Source: Lojkania enalia (taxonomy: Eukaryota; Ascomycota; Dothideomycetes; Pleosporales). Taken from it: 64,000 bases of DNA. The stretch covers positions 26,654 through 90,653 of the forward strand of contig ML986763.1 of the NCBI GenBank assembly GCA_010094045.1. Reading direction: 5' to 3'. Made by a program: the position numbers and the translations under genes. The first letter of the stretch is position 1; the number at the start of each line of letters is the position of its first letter. The notes beneath the pieces were generated by a model that was not told the origin of the DNA, did not search any database, and worked only from the letters and a program-made list of their open reading frames with translations. This document shows positions 47,185 to 59,592 of this stretch, piece after piece.

Positions 47185-48330
47185 ACGTAGTTTATAAGCG
47201 AGCTGTTAGTATAAGTAAGCTATTACCTTACTAAACTTTTAACGGCCTACCTAGATTAATATATAATAGCTTAATATAGTAACGCGTAATTAACCTATAA
47301 AGAATTACAAATTATTCTTATAATCTTAGCTATCGATCGAAGTTAAGTTTTAACCGAGAATAGCGCTACAACAACTTTTCGCTACCCTTAAAGTACTTTC
47401 TACCTTTAATACGCTGGAATAGCTGCGTAATACAATTATAAGCCGAATTTAAAGAAGCTTATAAAGACTGAAAAGGAGGTACTTATTAGCTATATCCTTA
47501 ATCAGGATTTACGAGGATTTCCGCCTATAATTAATAGTATATAAGCTATAGCGAATAGACTATTAGCTAAATATAGTACTAAGATTTCAGCTTTAGTACG
47601 CGATTATATCAACTATATTAATAAGACTACCTTTCTTCTAGCCTTTAAAGCAGCTTATAATTAATTAATTATAGAAGCTAATATCTATATAAGCTTTTAA
47701 GGTGGTACTATTAAAGTTTAATATTAAGTTATATACGCTAATACTATCTATACTAGAGACTACCTTCTAGGAGGCTAAAACATCTAATAATATGCGCGAA
47801 CTAGAGGCTTAATTAATAATAATTTATAGTAGGATTTAGTAATATTAAGACTTATTACCTATATTAATTATCGCAGCCTTTAATTAGCTTTAAAAGGGTG
47901 CTGTAATAATAATACATTCGATCGCATTAATAGCTAATTAAATTAAGAGTCTTAAGCGAGCGAATAAGGTAGTAATAAAGCGAAAATAATAGAAAAGAAA
48001 GCGATTATAGAAGTAGGGGATTCTAATAAAAGCTATAGGTGAGGATATAATTAATTAAAATAATATTGAGGGGTAGATTAATAAGGAAATTTATAATTAG
48101 AGTATTTAGTTATAAGAGAGTAGCCAGCCTTAATAGAGCTGCAGGCGCTATAAATAGCCTAGCTATAATACTCGAATATGCTAAATTAATAGCGCAGGTA
48201 TTAAATAATCTAATAGACTATTACTTCTTATAGTATATATATATATAGTTGATAATTATCGCGATTAAGTCGTTCGAATCTTAGTAGGGTAACAGCATAC
48301 TTATACTAATAGCTCGCTTGTAAACTATAT
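47185..48330 (+). mobile_element. Fot1/pogo family A, copy 2, internal deletion (1146 bp)
   Basis: TA duplicates stand at 47183-47184 and 48331-48332, and the ends ACGTAGTTTATAAGCGAGC are intact. It lacks about 700 bp relative to the full-length copy (55.39-56.07 kb), which removes the DDE core. It is a non-autonomous derivative. Confidence 0.88.
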
Positions 48331-49303
48331 TAATCTTCTCTTCTTTATAGATTTCTTAAAACTCAAGTAAAACGTAGCTATTATAGCTGTTAATAACTAG
48401 TAATTAATAGATATCTATTGTACAGCTCTTTATATACTAATTAAATTACTTAAGCTAGATAATACTAATCTTATTATTTGTCTAGCTATTATTACTAGTT
48501 ATAATCGCCTAATTGTCTAGTACATTATTATTTTTATACTAATAAGATAGGTAGTAGACGCTTTTAAAGATAATAAGTAGTAGGATTATCTAGCTAATTA
48601 TATTAATTACTAAGATTATTATAGTCTATTTATAATTGCCTAGCTAGATAGCCTTTATATAATAATTCTCTAACTCTATAATAACTAGCTAAACTAATAT
48701 TTAGTCTATAATAAAGCCTTTCTTATCGAAATTATAGATATTATTATCTTAAGTTCTATACTTCCCCTTTATACCCTATAAAAGTTAGAACTATACGCTT
48801 ATAATTATTAGATTTTTATATAGAGCTTATTACTAATTATAAAAATAGTTTAATTGGGTTTTAAAGCGTTTAGTATACTATATAAAGTTTTAAGGCTAGT
48901 AGATACTAATCTAGCTAGTATCGCGCTTAACTAATAGTTTATTTACTATAGCTTATATACTATTAATTATAGGCGGAAATCCTCGTAAATCCTAATTAAA
49001 AATATAGCTAATAAGTACCTCTTTAGTCTTTATAAGCTTCTTTAAATTCGGCTTATAATTATATTATATAGCTATTCTAGTATATTAAAAGTAGAGAGTA
49101 CTTTAAGAGTAGTAAAAAGTTGTTAGAGTACTATTCTTAGTTAAAACTTAACTTTAATTAATAGTTAACATTATAAGAATAATTTATAATTTTTTATAGG
49201 TTAATTATATATTACTATATTAAGCTATTATATATTAATTTAAGTAGGTTATTAAAAGTTTAGTAAGATAATAACTTACTTATACTAATAGCTTACTTAT
49301 AAA

Positions 49304-52300
49304 TATTACGGTATTCTTATATTCCCTCTAATACCTATATATAGTACGCTTACTTCTATATACGTACCTTTTTCTTCCCTCTTATCTTCCTACTTACTTT
49401 ATGTATAGCTTACTCTTTAGCTATTATTTTATATAACACCTGAGATCTATATATAGTATACTATACTAAGTATTAGATAAGCCTTATTATCTCTACTTAT
49501 AACCTCTTATAATATTAGAATATCTCGCCTAATTATATAATAATAGCAGCTAGATAGCTACTATAGATCTCTAGATAGAGATTTTTATTATTTCCTATCC
49601 GAATTTTTTCTTCCTTTCTAGTAATATCTAGCTAGAATACTAGCCTAATAGCTATTCTACTATTTATATAGCAGCTATAGTAAGAGTTTTAGAACTAGTA
49701 ATTTAAAATCTAGTAGTTCTAATCTAATCTTAACTTAGTATATACTATTATCCTCTAACTCTAATCTTCTACTACCTTCTATTTTTAACTCCTAAACCCT
49801 CTATATTTTAATAGTAAACTATATAATATATTCTACTATCGAAGCAGCTAAACTATTAAAGCGGCTACTTTTTCTTAGTATTATAAATACTACGTACGAA
49901 TTATAATAAATCTATAACGCGACCTTCTATTAATTTAATAAGAAGGTAGAATTGAGCTTGCCTTACAGGCGTATAAATTAGGCCAGTTTAAGAGCGTGCG
50001 ACGCGCTACTATAGCTTTTAATATACGATATTAATAACTCTCTACTCGACTTTATAGAATCGCGTTTCGCCCTCGTATACAACTAAATTACTAGAAGCTT
50101 ATAGTAACTGAAGAATAAATAATCGTACAATATATTCTTAACCTTAATTTACGAGGATTTACGCTCTAGCTATATAAAGTAGTAGATATAGTAGATAAAC
50201 TATTAGGTATACGTAGTAGAATATCTATAGGAAAGAATTAGCTTAAATAATTTATAGCACGTATAAACAAGCTTAAAATAGCCTTTAATCGAGTAAAGGA
50301 TTGCTAAAGAATAAAACAAGAGAATCTAGAGGTTATTAGCGTATAGTTTAAGCTTATATAAGATACAATTGCAAAATATAGTATATATAATAATAATATC
50401 TACAACTTTAATAAGATAGGCTTTTAGATAGGTGTTATTAGTACTATAAAGGTTGTTATAGGTTTAGAATATTATATAAAGCTTACTCTTATACAGCTAG
50501 ATAATCGCGAGTAGGTTATAGTTATCTAGAGTATCTATACTACTGCGTACGCAACTCTACTATTTATTATCTATAAAGGACGTATCTATATCTCTATATA
50601 ATATAAAGAAGTAGATATACTATACGATTAGAAAATTTCAGTCTCTAAGAACGGTTGGATAAATAATATACTTAGTTTTAAGTAGCTAAAGCACTTTAAT
50701 AAGTATATAAAAATATATTAGATAGAGTTATATAGGCTACTTATTTTAGACGGCTATAAAAGCCACCTTAACTAGGAATTTAAAGATTACTACCTTATAT
50801 AAAAGATTCTAACGCTTTATATACCTTCTTATTTATTATATATACTTTAGCCTCTTAATATAATTTACTTCTTACTATTAAAGCTGAAGTACTTACAGTA
50901 TATATAAGACTTAGCGCGCTAACGCGTCTACTATATTAATAAAAAAGGCTTCCTTCCAGCCTTTAAGAACGCGTTTTTTAACGTATTTATATATAAGAAC
51001 TATTAAAAGGCCTTTAAAGTAATAGGAATTGTTCCTCTAAATGCGTAGGTTATATTAAATCGCCTTAACATACAACTGCGTACCCTACTAGAACTACTTT
51101 TATAAGAAGACTCTTAATAGTCTAAAACTCTAAGTAATATATATAAATTTAGGTTATAATTAATACTTATACGAAAGTCCTTTATACGATTACTAAAAGA
51201 GGTATAAGAAGGATTCTTACAGCTTATAAAAGGTGCTAAGTTAATGCTATATTAGAATACGCTTCTTTAAGCTTATAACTCTAAGCTTAAAAGGTAATTA
51301 GAAGAAGTAACTAAGTGTAAAACGTATAAAAGAAAGTATATTTAGTATAGTAGTATAGTATTATATAGTAAGGGATCTTTATATATAGCTGCTGAAGTAT
51401 CTATAAGCTCTCAGCTCTTTAAGAAGACTTATAGTACTAATACTTAAGAAAGGGCTCAACCAGCTCAACGCTACTATAGTAACTATAGTAAGACTGGACA
51501 TAACGCTCATACGTACTAAAAGGATAGTAGGGAAAATTCTAAATTAGATAAAAGTATATTATATATAGGATCTTTTATTAGTATTAAGTAAATTAACTTT
51601 TTATATATGGTATTCGTTGTATTAAGAAAAAGTAGCCGCTTCGATGGTTTAGCCGCTTTAATAGTAGAATATATTATACTTTATATATAGCTTCTATCTA
51701 TTAAAGTTAAATTCTATTTAGACTAGTTTAATAGAACTAATATATTTAACTACGTCTAAAACTAACTTAAACAGCTATAGTAGATATTAGTACTATACCT
51801 CTACTAGACTACTAAGGATAGCTAGTCCTAAGATCCTAAAATAATCTTTTTATTTTTCTAATACCTCTATTATAATTTATATAAAGAATAGAAGGTAGTT
51901 TAATATTTTATATTAGTATATTAGAAGGATAATAAGTCTCTTTTTATATACCTCGCTTATTTTAAGCGTCTCTTATATAAGGTAGGCATCTAGTTATAGC
52001 CTGATATATCTTAAATCTTCTCTTTCTACTATAGTTTCTACTCTTCTCTTTACTAACTTCTTAAAGAGTTAAATAACTCCTTATTCTATTAGTAATATAA
52101 TAACTATATTAAACTTATTTAGCGTATTAATTATTATACTAGATGCTAGCTAGCTAGTTAAAAATAGTTCTCTTAAACTAATACTTAGCTAGTTAAATCT
52201 CCTTCTCCTAAGCGTATAGATATTAGTAATACTTAAATAAGATTATACTCTTCCTCTATATTATTAGCCTACTACTATTACTACTATAATTATAACCTCT

Positions 52301-52684
52301 ATTATAGTTGTAAATCTAGGTATTATTAGATTAAGGACTGCAGCTAGGTTAAGTTATAGCTTCTTCTAATAGATATAATACCCCTACTCTATATAAAATA
52401 AACAGCTAGTTATACTAGGTCTCTATATTATAGCTATAATCGTTAATTATAGCTACTTTCTAAAAGGAGGTACTATTATAGTATTTTTATATTCCCCTTA
52501 ATACCTATATATAGCGCGCTCGCTTCTATATATATACCTTCTTCTTCCCTCTTATCTTCCTATTTACCTCGCGTATAGCTTACTCTTTAGCTATCCTCTT
52601 ATATAATATCTAAGATCTGTATATAGTATACTATATTAAGCGTTAGATAAGCCTTATTATCCCTACTTATAGCTTCTTATAATA
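49304..52684 (+). mobile_element. Gag-only LTR element, 211-bp LTRs, TSD ATAAA
   Basis: The LTRs are 49304-49514 and 52474-52684, both exactly 211 bp. Target duplicates ATAAA stand at 49299-49303 and 52685-52689. The purine tract AAAAGGAGGTAC precedes the 3' LTR. After removing the pogo copy inside it, only about 1.1 kb of interior remains. It reads a gag-like helical region (51.7-52.3 kb) ending in a degenerate Cys/His knuckle near 52.3 kb. No pol is present, so it depended on another element. Confidence 0.82.
49826..51674 (+). mobile_element. Fot1/pogo element, family C copy 2 (1849 bp)
   Basis: Exactly the same length as copy 1, with TA at 49824-49825 and 51675-51676 and the same inverted ends. 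The plus strand shows a degenerate transposase with CENP-B-type helix-turn-helix and DDE parts. It interrupts the gag-only LTR element. Confidence 0.88.
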
Positions 52685-53046
52685 ATAAACTACGTTAGAT
52701 ATCTATCGATTACTAGTTATTAATAGTTATAATAACTATATTTCGCTTAAATTTTAAGAGATCTATAAGAAGGAGAAGATTATCTATCTCTATATACTAC
52801 TATATTTATTATACCTACTATAGCTACTTAATATAAGCTGCTTCTTACTATTAAAGAATATATATAGTACTAAGGTTCTAGCCTTAGTACGCGATTATAT
52901 TAACTATATTAATAAGACTATCTTTCTTCTAGCTTTTAAAGTAGCTTATAATTAATTAATTATAAAGGTTAATATCTATATAAGCTTTTAAAACGCTAGA
53001 ATAATACTATATAATTTAGAGGCGGTATTATTAAAGCTTAATATTA

Positions 53047-54900
53047 ACGTGCCTTATAAATAAACGGCCTATATAAGTAAGCGGTTTACTCTATTACTAA
53101 AATACAATACCTAAGCTTTTAATAATAATATAATAATAAAATAATAAGAATATAGTTTAAAATAAGAATTAAGTAAACTTAGTCCTTTTAGCTATTAAAA
53201 GAAGCTAAATAAATAGTAAAAGATACGCTACTTTAATATTTAATACGATTTAAATAACTATATGCTAATAATACGCTAGAATCTACTTATAGTATAATTA
53301 TAAGCCTAATTTAAAGAAACTAATAAAACTTAAAGAGGAGGTTATTATTTAATATATACTTAACCTAGATTTATAAGAATTTATACCTACTTTAGCTACT
53401 ATATAAAATATAGCTAATAGCTTACTTACTAAGTATAGTATAGGCTAGATTAGTATATATTAGCTTAGGAACTTTATTAGATATACTTCTAAATTTAAGA
53501 TACGTCTAAATTAGTTTTATAATTACTAGAAAGCTTTATATAAAGATTTTAAGGTAATTAAAAGCTAGTTTAAACTTATATAGTATATTAAAGAAAAGTA
53601 TAGTATTATAGATAAAGATATATATAACTTCGACGAATCTAGCTTTTAAATAAGTATTATCTTATTATAACTAGTTATTATAGGTATAAAGAGATGTAAT
53701 TAACTAAAGATAATTTAATTAGATAATTATAAATAGATTTTAGTAATTTAGGGGATTAATACTACTAGCTAGACGCTCCTACCCTTTATTATTATTACTA
53801 GCTACTATTATCTCTCTATCTAGTATAAAGGCGATAATATATCTAAAAACTGGGCTATTATAGTTAGTAAGAACAGCTAGATAATAAATAAACTCGGTAT
53901 TAAGTAGTTAAAGTACTTTTATAGATATATAAGAGATTGTATAGTAGATATACGTCGACTACTAATCTTTAATAGTTATAATAGCTATAACTTATTTAAT
54001 TTCTAGAAACTCTACGAGAAATAGGGTATTATTCTACTCTATATACTAGCTTATTTATTATATCTATTATAGCTATTAGATATAGGCTATTTCTTACTAT
54101 TAAAGTATATATATAGAAATTAGATCTTAGTCTTAGTATATAATTATATTAACTATATTATAAAACTTAAGTTCTTTCTAGCCTTTAAAGCTGCTTTTAA
54201 TATATTAATTATAAAGAATAATATCTATATAAGCTTTTAAAGAGCTAGTCTAGTTCTATTTAATTTAGAAGTAGTACTTTTAAAGCTTAATATAAAGCTT
54301 CGTATACTAATACTACTAGTATAAGATAATACCTTATAGGAAGTAAAAATATTAAATAATACGCGTAAGCTAAAAGCTTAATTAATATTAATTTATAATT
54401 AGATTTAAAGGAATATAAGTTCTTTACTAGCTTCTAGTATTAAGAAGCTAAATTAGCTTAAGAAAAGCTCTATAAAAGTAATATATTAGATCGGGTTAAT
54501 GTATAATAAAATTGTCAGCCTTTAAGAAGTAAATAAAGTAGTAATAAAATAGAAACAGCGGAGAAAAAGGTAGATTTAAGCGTAAGAGACCCTAATAAAA
54601 GTATAAAGAGAGATAATTATTGCTAAAAAGGATAATAAGAAGGAAACTCGAGCTATAATACGCTAATTTAGGGTGCGATTAGGTATAAATAGATAGTATA
54701 AAGCGTGTTATAGCTGCTATAGTAAAACTAGGTATAATTTTTATATATATTAGAAGGATATAGAAATTTCTATAGAATAATCGCGTAAGTTGTAAATTAC
54801 TATTATATTACTTAGTTGTTAAACTATATATATATAAAGGTTAAAAAAGTTAATAAAGTAGACCGCTTACTTATATAAGCTACTCGTTTATAAGATATAT
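53047..54900 (+). mobile_element. Fot1/pogo element, family B (1854 bp)
   Basis: TA duplicates stand at 53045-53046 and 54901-54902. The inverted ends share TATATAAGTAAGCGGT, and the left terminus is ACGTGCCTTATAAA. The plus strand reads a pogo transposase more diverged from families A and C. It is inserted in copy H. Confidence 0.85.
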
Positions 54901-55004
54901 TAGGCTATATATACTAATACTACTTATACTAGAAACTACCCCTTAAGAGGTTAAAATATCTAGTAATATATATAAACTAGAAACTTAATTAATAATAATT
55001 TATA

Positions 55005-56854
55005 ACGTAGTTTATAAGCGAGCTGTTAGTATAAGTAAGCTGTTACCTTACTAAACTTTTAACGGCCTACCTAGATCAACGCGTAATAGCTTAATATAGT
55101 AACGCACAATCAACCTATAAAGAATTATAAATTATCCTTACAATCTTAGCTATTAATCGAGGTTAAGTTTTAACCGAGAATAGCGCTGCAATAACTTTTT
55201 ACTACTCTTAAAGTACTCTCCGCTTTTAACGCGCTGGAATAGCTGCGCGATACGATTGTAAGCCGAATTTAAAGAAGCTTATAAAGACTAAAGAGGAGGT
55301 ACTTATTAACTATATCCTTGATTAGGATTTACGAGGATTTCCACCTATAATCGATAGCGTATGAGCTATAGTAAATAGACTATTAGCTGAGCGTAGCGCT
55401 AGCTAGGTTAATATCTACTAGCCTCGAAACTTCGTATAGTATACTAAGCGCCTTAAAACCCGATTAAACTATTCTTATAATCGGCAGCGAGCTTTATACG
55501 AAGATCTAATAATTATAGGCGCGTGGTTCTAGCTTCTATAGGGTATAAAGGGGAAGTACGGAATTTAAGATAAGAATACCTATAATTTCAATGAGACAGG
55601 CTTTATTATAGGCCAAATATCAGCTTAGCTAGTTATTATAGGGTTAGAGAATCGTCGTATAAAGGCTATCCAGCCGGGCGATTATAAATAGACTATAATA
55701 ATCTTAGCAATTAATATAATTAGCTAAGCGATCCTACTACTTATTATTTTTAAGAGCGTCTACTACCTATCTTATTAGTATAAGGGTAATAATATACTAG
55801 GCGATTAAGCGATTACAACTAGTAATAATAGCTGGACAAATAATAAGATTAGTATTACCTAGCTTAAATACTTTAATCAGTATATAAAGAGCCGTACGAT
55901 AGGTACCTATCAATTACTAGTTATTAACGGCTACGATAGCTACGTTTTACTTGAGTTTTAAGAGATCTATAAGAAGGAGAAGATTATCTATCTCTGTATA
56001 CTGCTATATTTATTATACCTACTATAGCTACTTAATATAGGCTGCTTCTCGCTATTAAAGCGCGTGTATAGTACTGAGATCTTAGCCTTAGTACGCGATT
56101 ATATTAACTATATTAATAAGACTACCTTTCTTCTAGCCTTTAAAGCAGCCTATAATCGATTAATTATAGAAGCTAATATCTATATAAGCTTTCGAGGCGC
56201 TAAAATAGTACTATATAATCTAGAGGCGGTACTATTAAAGCTTAATATTAAGCTACGTATACTAATACTACCTATACTAGAAACTACCCTATAAGAGGCT
56301 AAAACACCTAGTAACGCGCGCAAACTAGAGGCTTAATTAATAATAATTTATAGCAGGATTTAGTAATATTAAGACTTATTACTTACGTTAATTATCGCAG
56401 CCTTTAATTAGGTTTAAAAGGGTACTATAATAATAATACATTCGATCGCGCTAATAGCTGATTAAATTAAGAGTTTTAAGCGAGTAAACGAGGTAGTAAT
56501 AAAGCGAAAACAATAGAAAAGAAAGCGATTATAGAAGTAGAGGATTCTAATAAAAGCTGCAGGTAAGGATATAATTAATTAAAATAATATTAAGGGGTAG
56601 ATTAATAAGGAAATTCGTAATCAGAGTACTTAGCTATAAGAGAGTAGCCAGCTTTAATAGAGCTATAAGCGTTGTAAACAGCCTAGCTATAATACTTAAA
56701 CGTGCTAAATTAATAGTATAGGTGTTAAATAATCTAATAGACTATCGCTTTCTATAGTATATATATACGTGGTTGATAATTATCGCGATTAAATTGTTCG
56801 AATCTTAGTAGAGTAACAGCTTACTTATACTAACAGCTCGCTTGTAAATTATAT
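55005..56854 (+). mobile_element. Fot1/pogo family A, full-length copy 1 (1850 bp)
   Basis: TA duplicates stand at 55003-55004 and 56855-56856. The ends start ACGTAGTTTATAAGCGAGC and share the run to GTAAGCTGTTAC. The transposase reads nearly through on the plus strand: a helix-turn-helix with LRGFPP, NFNETGF (first Asp now Asn by G to A), INGYDSY (second Asp), and 76 open residues at 56064-56294 with INKTTFLLAFKAAY. It is the least damaged family A copy. Confidence 0.9.
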
Positions 56855-57374
56855 TAGTAGAATTTAATAATATTAAGATTTATTATCTATATTAATTATT
56901 ATAACCTTTAATTAACTTTAAAAAAGTATTATAATAATAATATATTTAATTATACTAATAGTTAATTAAATTAAAAGTCTTAAATAAGTAAATAAGATAG
57001 TAATAAAGTAAAAATAATAGAAAAGAAAGCGATTATAAAAGTAGAGAATTCTAATAAAAGCTATAGGTAAGGATATAATTAATTTATTATAGAATTAGCT
57101 TCTATCTAATTCTATACTACCTCGCCTATTATATATAGACCTAAACCTCTAATATATATATATATAATCTAATATCTATTTTCTTTCTCTTTTTATCTAG
57201 ATATCTTAAACTATTATAGTAGTAGTATATTAGTTATCTATATAGTTTAATCTAATACTTATTTATCTAGCGTTAATAATCCGATATACGTTACTATAAT
57301 ATTATATTTAGATCTTTAATTAGGTACTAGGGTCTAATCTAAATATATTTCTAGACGCCTATAATAATACTATA

Positions 57375-57845
57375 CTAATCTAATCTAATCCCTAATATAG
57401 TACTACTATATAAACTAACCTAATCTCTAGTATAGTATTACTATATAATAATAACCGGTCGCGTTAATATACCTGTAACCTAGTCTAATCCCTAGTATAG
57501 TACTACTATATAACGATAACTAATCGCGTTAATACGCCTATAATCTAACCTAATTTCTAATATAATACTATTATTAACTACTAGTCGCGCTAATATATAT
57601 ATAATCTAGCCTAATCTCTAATATAATACTACTATATAATAATAACTAATTGTACTAATATACCTATAATCTAACCTAATTTCTAATATAGTACTATTAT
57701 ATAATAATAATTAATTATACTAATACGCCTATAATCTAACTTAATCTCTAGTATAGTACTATTATATAAACTAAACTAACCTAACTTCTAGTATAGTACT
57801 ATTATATAATAATAATAGACTATACTAATATACTTATAATATAGT
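57375..57845. repeat. ~65-bp minisatellite in T3
   Basis: About seven irregular units built on CTAATCTCTAGTATAGTACT, followed by ATATAATAATAACTAATCGCG. Units differ mainly by C/T and G/A and by short deletions. Confidence 0.85.
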
Positions 57846-57968
57846 CTAAATCCTCTAAATTTAGTTTAAATTCTATAAATTCCTATTAAATCCTAGGAAA
57901 TTTTTTAGGGGGAGCTAGAGTAGAAGTATAAACTAAAAGGCTGTTATAAAGAGTATTCTAGAATACTA

Positions 57969-59133
57969 ATATAATAATGTAGCGAGTAGCATGACGTAAT
58001 AAACGGCGTACTCTACCACCTAAATTTTACTTATAAGTAACTTAGAGATAGTTTATCTAATAATACCTAGATTAATTAATTAGATAATATAGTAATATAA
58101 TTACTATCGCTATCTAATTTAGATAATTATATTAGATACGTTTTAATTTAATATCCTAGCTACTTATAGTATCTATAGTATTATTATAGTTAATTTTTAG
58201 TTCTATAATATAACTATAATATAATAGTCTCTTACCTAATTTAGGTAGTTAAATTAATCTATTTAATTAGATCTCCTACCTTAGATCTTATTAGGATACT
58301 TTATCTCTAAATCTGCTATTTCGTACGCTGTTTTCGCTTACTTATTACCTTATTTACCTCTTATAGTATCTTATTCTTAGTTTAAAGTATTACTAGCTCA
58401 GTTATAAGAATAAACGTACCCTTCTAGATCTAGTATATAGCTTCTATAATAGGTGTCGGACTTAAATTTTAATAATTTATAATTCGATTAATTATAAGTA
58501 TCATTTATAACATAAATTTATCCTGTTTTACAAGCGTTTTTACGATCTAGAGTATTATAATAGTAGGCGTAATAGTAGTCTAAGGTGGTAGTATCTCTAA
58601 TCGAATATTAAGCTTTAAAATAACCTAATCTGGTCTAAAAGGGACTAATCTAGTCCCTCTAAAGCCTCCTTTAGCATTATCCGATATTATAGATAGTATT
58701 ATATAAAGTTTCTAGGCTAGTTTTAACTAATATTACGTCTACTACATCTATATAGAATTAAATTAGCTATACTCGCAATATAATAGTAGTTTAAAGGCTA
58801 TCTTTAGAGATCTAGGTTAAGAATACAATTAGTAAGTACTCTCTTCTCTAGATTAGTTAACAACTTTAAATTAGTTGTACAATTATATTTTACTTTAATT
58901 CTAGCGTATTAGTATTATAATATTATCTCCGACGCGTTAAATATTACTACAGTATATTATACGCTTTAAATTTAATCTTAATTAATAGCGGATTTAGCAA
59001 GCTATATTTAGGCCTCTTTTAAGGTAATTTAAAGCTATTATAATAATTACATTATAATAATAGGGTAGTATACTAAGTTTTAGTAATAGAGTACGCTGCT
59101 TATTACGTCGCGCTACTCGCTACGTCATTACGT
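57969..59133. mobile_element. TIR element U2, deletion derivative of U1 (1165 bp)
   Basis: Same 50-bp ends as U1, with TA at 57967-57968 and 59134-59135. It lacks about 720 bp of the interior of U1 (19.98-20.73 kb). The right end keeps the less mutated ACGTAATGACGTAGCG. Confidence 0.82.
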
Positions 59134-59592
59134 TATAAGATAGACTATTAAGGTAAAATAAGTAGAGATATATATCTCTAGTCTAAATAAAAACTAGAGT
59201 ATAAATAAATAATAGAAGCCTAGCTTTACTAAAAGGTAATAAGTTAGTAATATATAGTTTAGTAAGGAGGCTTCTATAGATAGCGTTTATAGAAGTAAAG
59301 CCTAAATAGAAGCTAGAGCTAGAGTAATAAGATAGAATTTTCTTACTCTTTTCTCTCCTTTATACTCTCGCAGGAGCTCGACGATAGAAGGGGGGTACTA
59401 TTATAGAATCGGCTTCTACCTAATTCTATACTACCTTACCTATTATATATAGACCCGAACCTCTAATATATATATATACGATCTAATATCTATCTTCTTT
59501 TTTTCTTTATCTAGACGTTTTAAACTATTATAGTAGTAGTATATTAGTTATCTATATAGCTTAATCTAATACTTATTTATCTAGTATTAATA

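Larger units (their letters stand above)
46315..52695 (-). mobile_element. Fot1/pogo family A, copy 3 (inverted, itself interrupted)
   Basis: TA duplicates stand at 46313-46314 and 52696-52697. The sequence around them restores the uninterrupted family A sequence at about 55895. The left end carries the 3' part of the transposase on the minus strand, and the right terminus was cut from the rest by the LTR element at 49304. It contains copy 2 and the gag-only LTR element. Confidence 0.8.
46147..57084 (+). mobile_element. Fot1/pogo family A host copy H, split into four pieces
   Basis: The pieces 46170-46314, 52696-53046, 54901-55004 and 56855-57084 join in order to match 55770-56590 of the full-length family A element. 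Each gap holds another transposon flanked by TA. The left end is cut at the G1 LTR and the right end at an LTR starting at 57085. It is the oldest recognisable layer here. Confidence 0.75.
57085..59592 (+). mobile_element. Short LTR element T3, 194-bp LTRs
   Basis: The LTRs are 57085-57278 and 59399-59592, equal in length. The tract GAAGGGGGGTAC precedes the right LTR, which sets plus orientation. The interior consists of a minisatellite, the TIR element U2 and about 250 bp of unassigned sequence. I see no gag or pol. The flanks TAATT and ATCTA do not match, so one end was rearranged. Confidence 0.75.
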
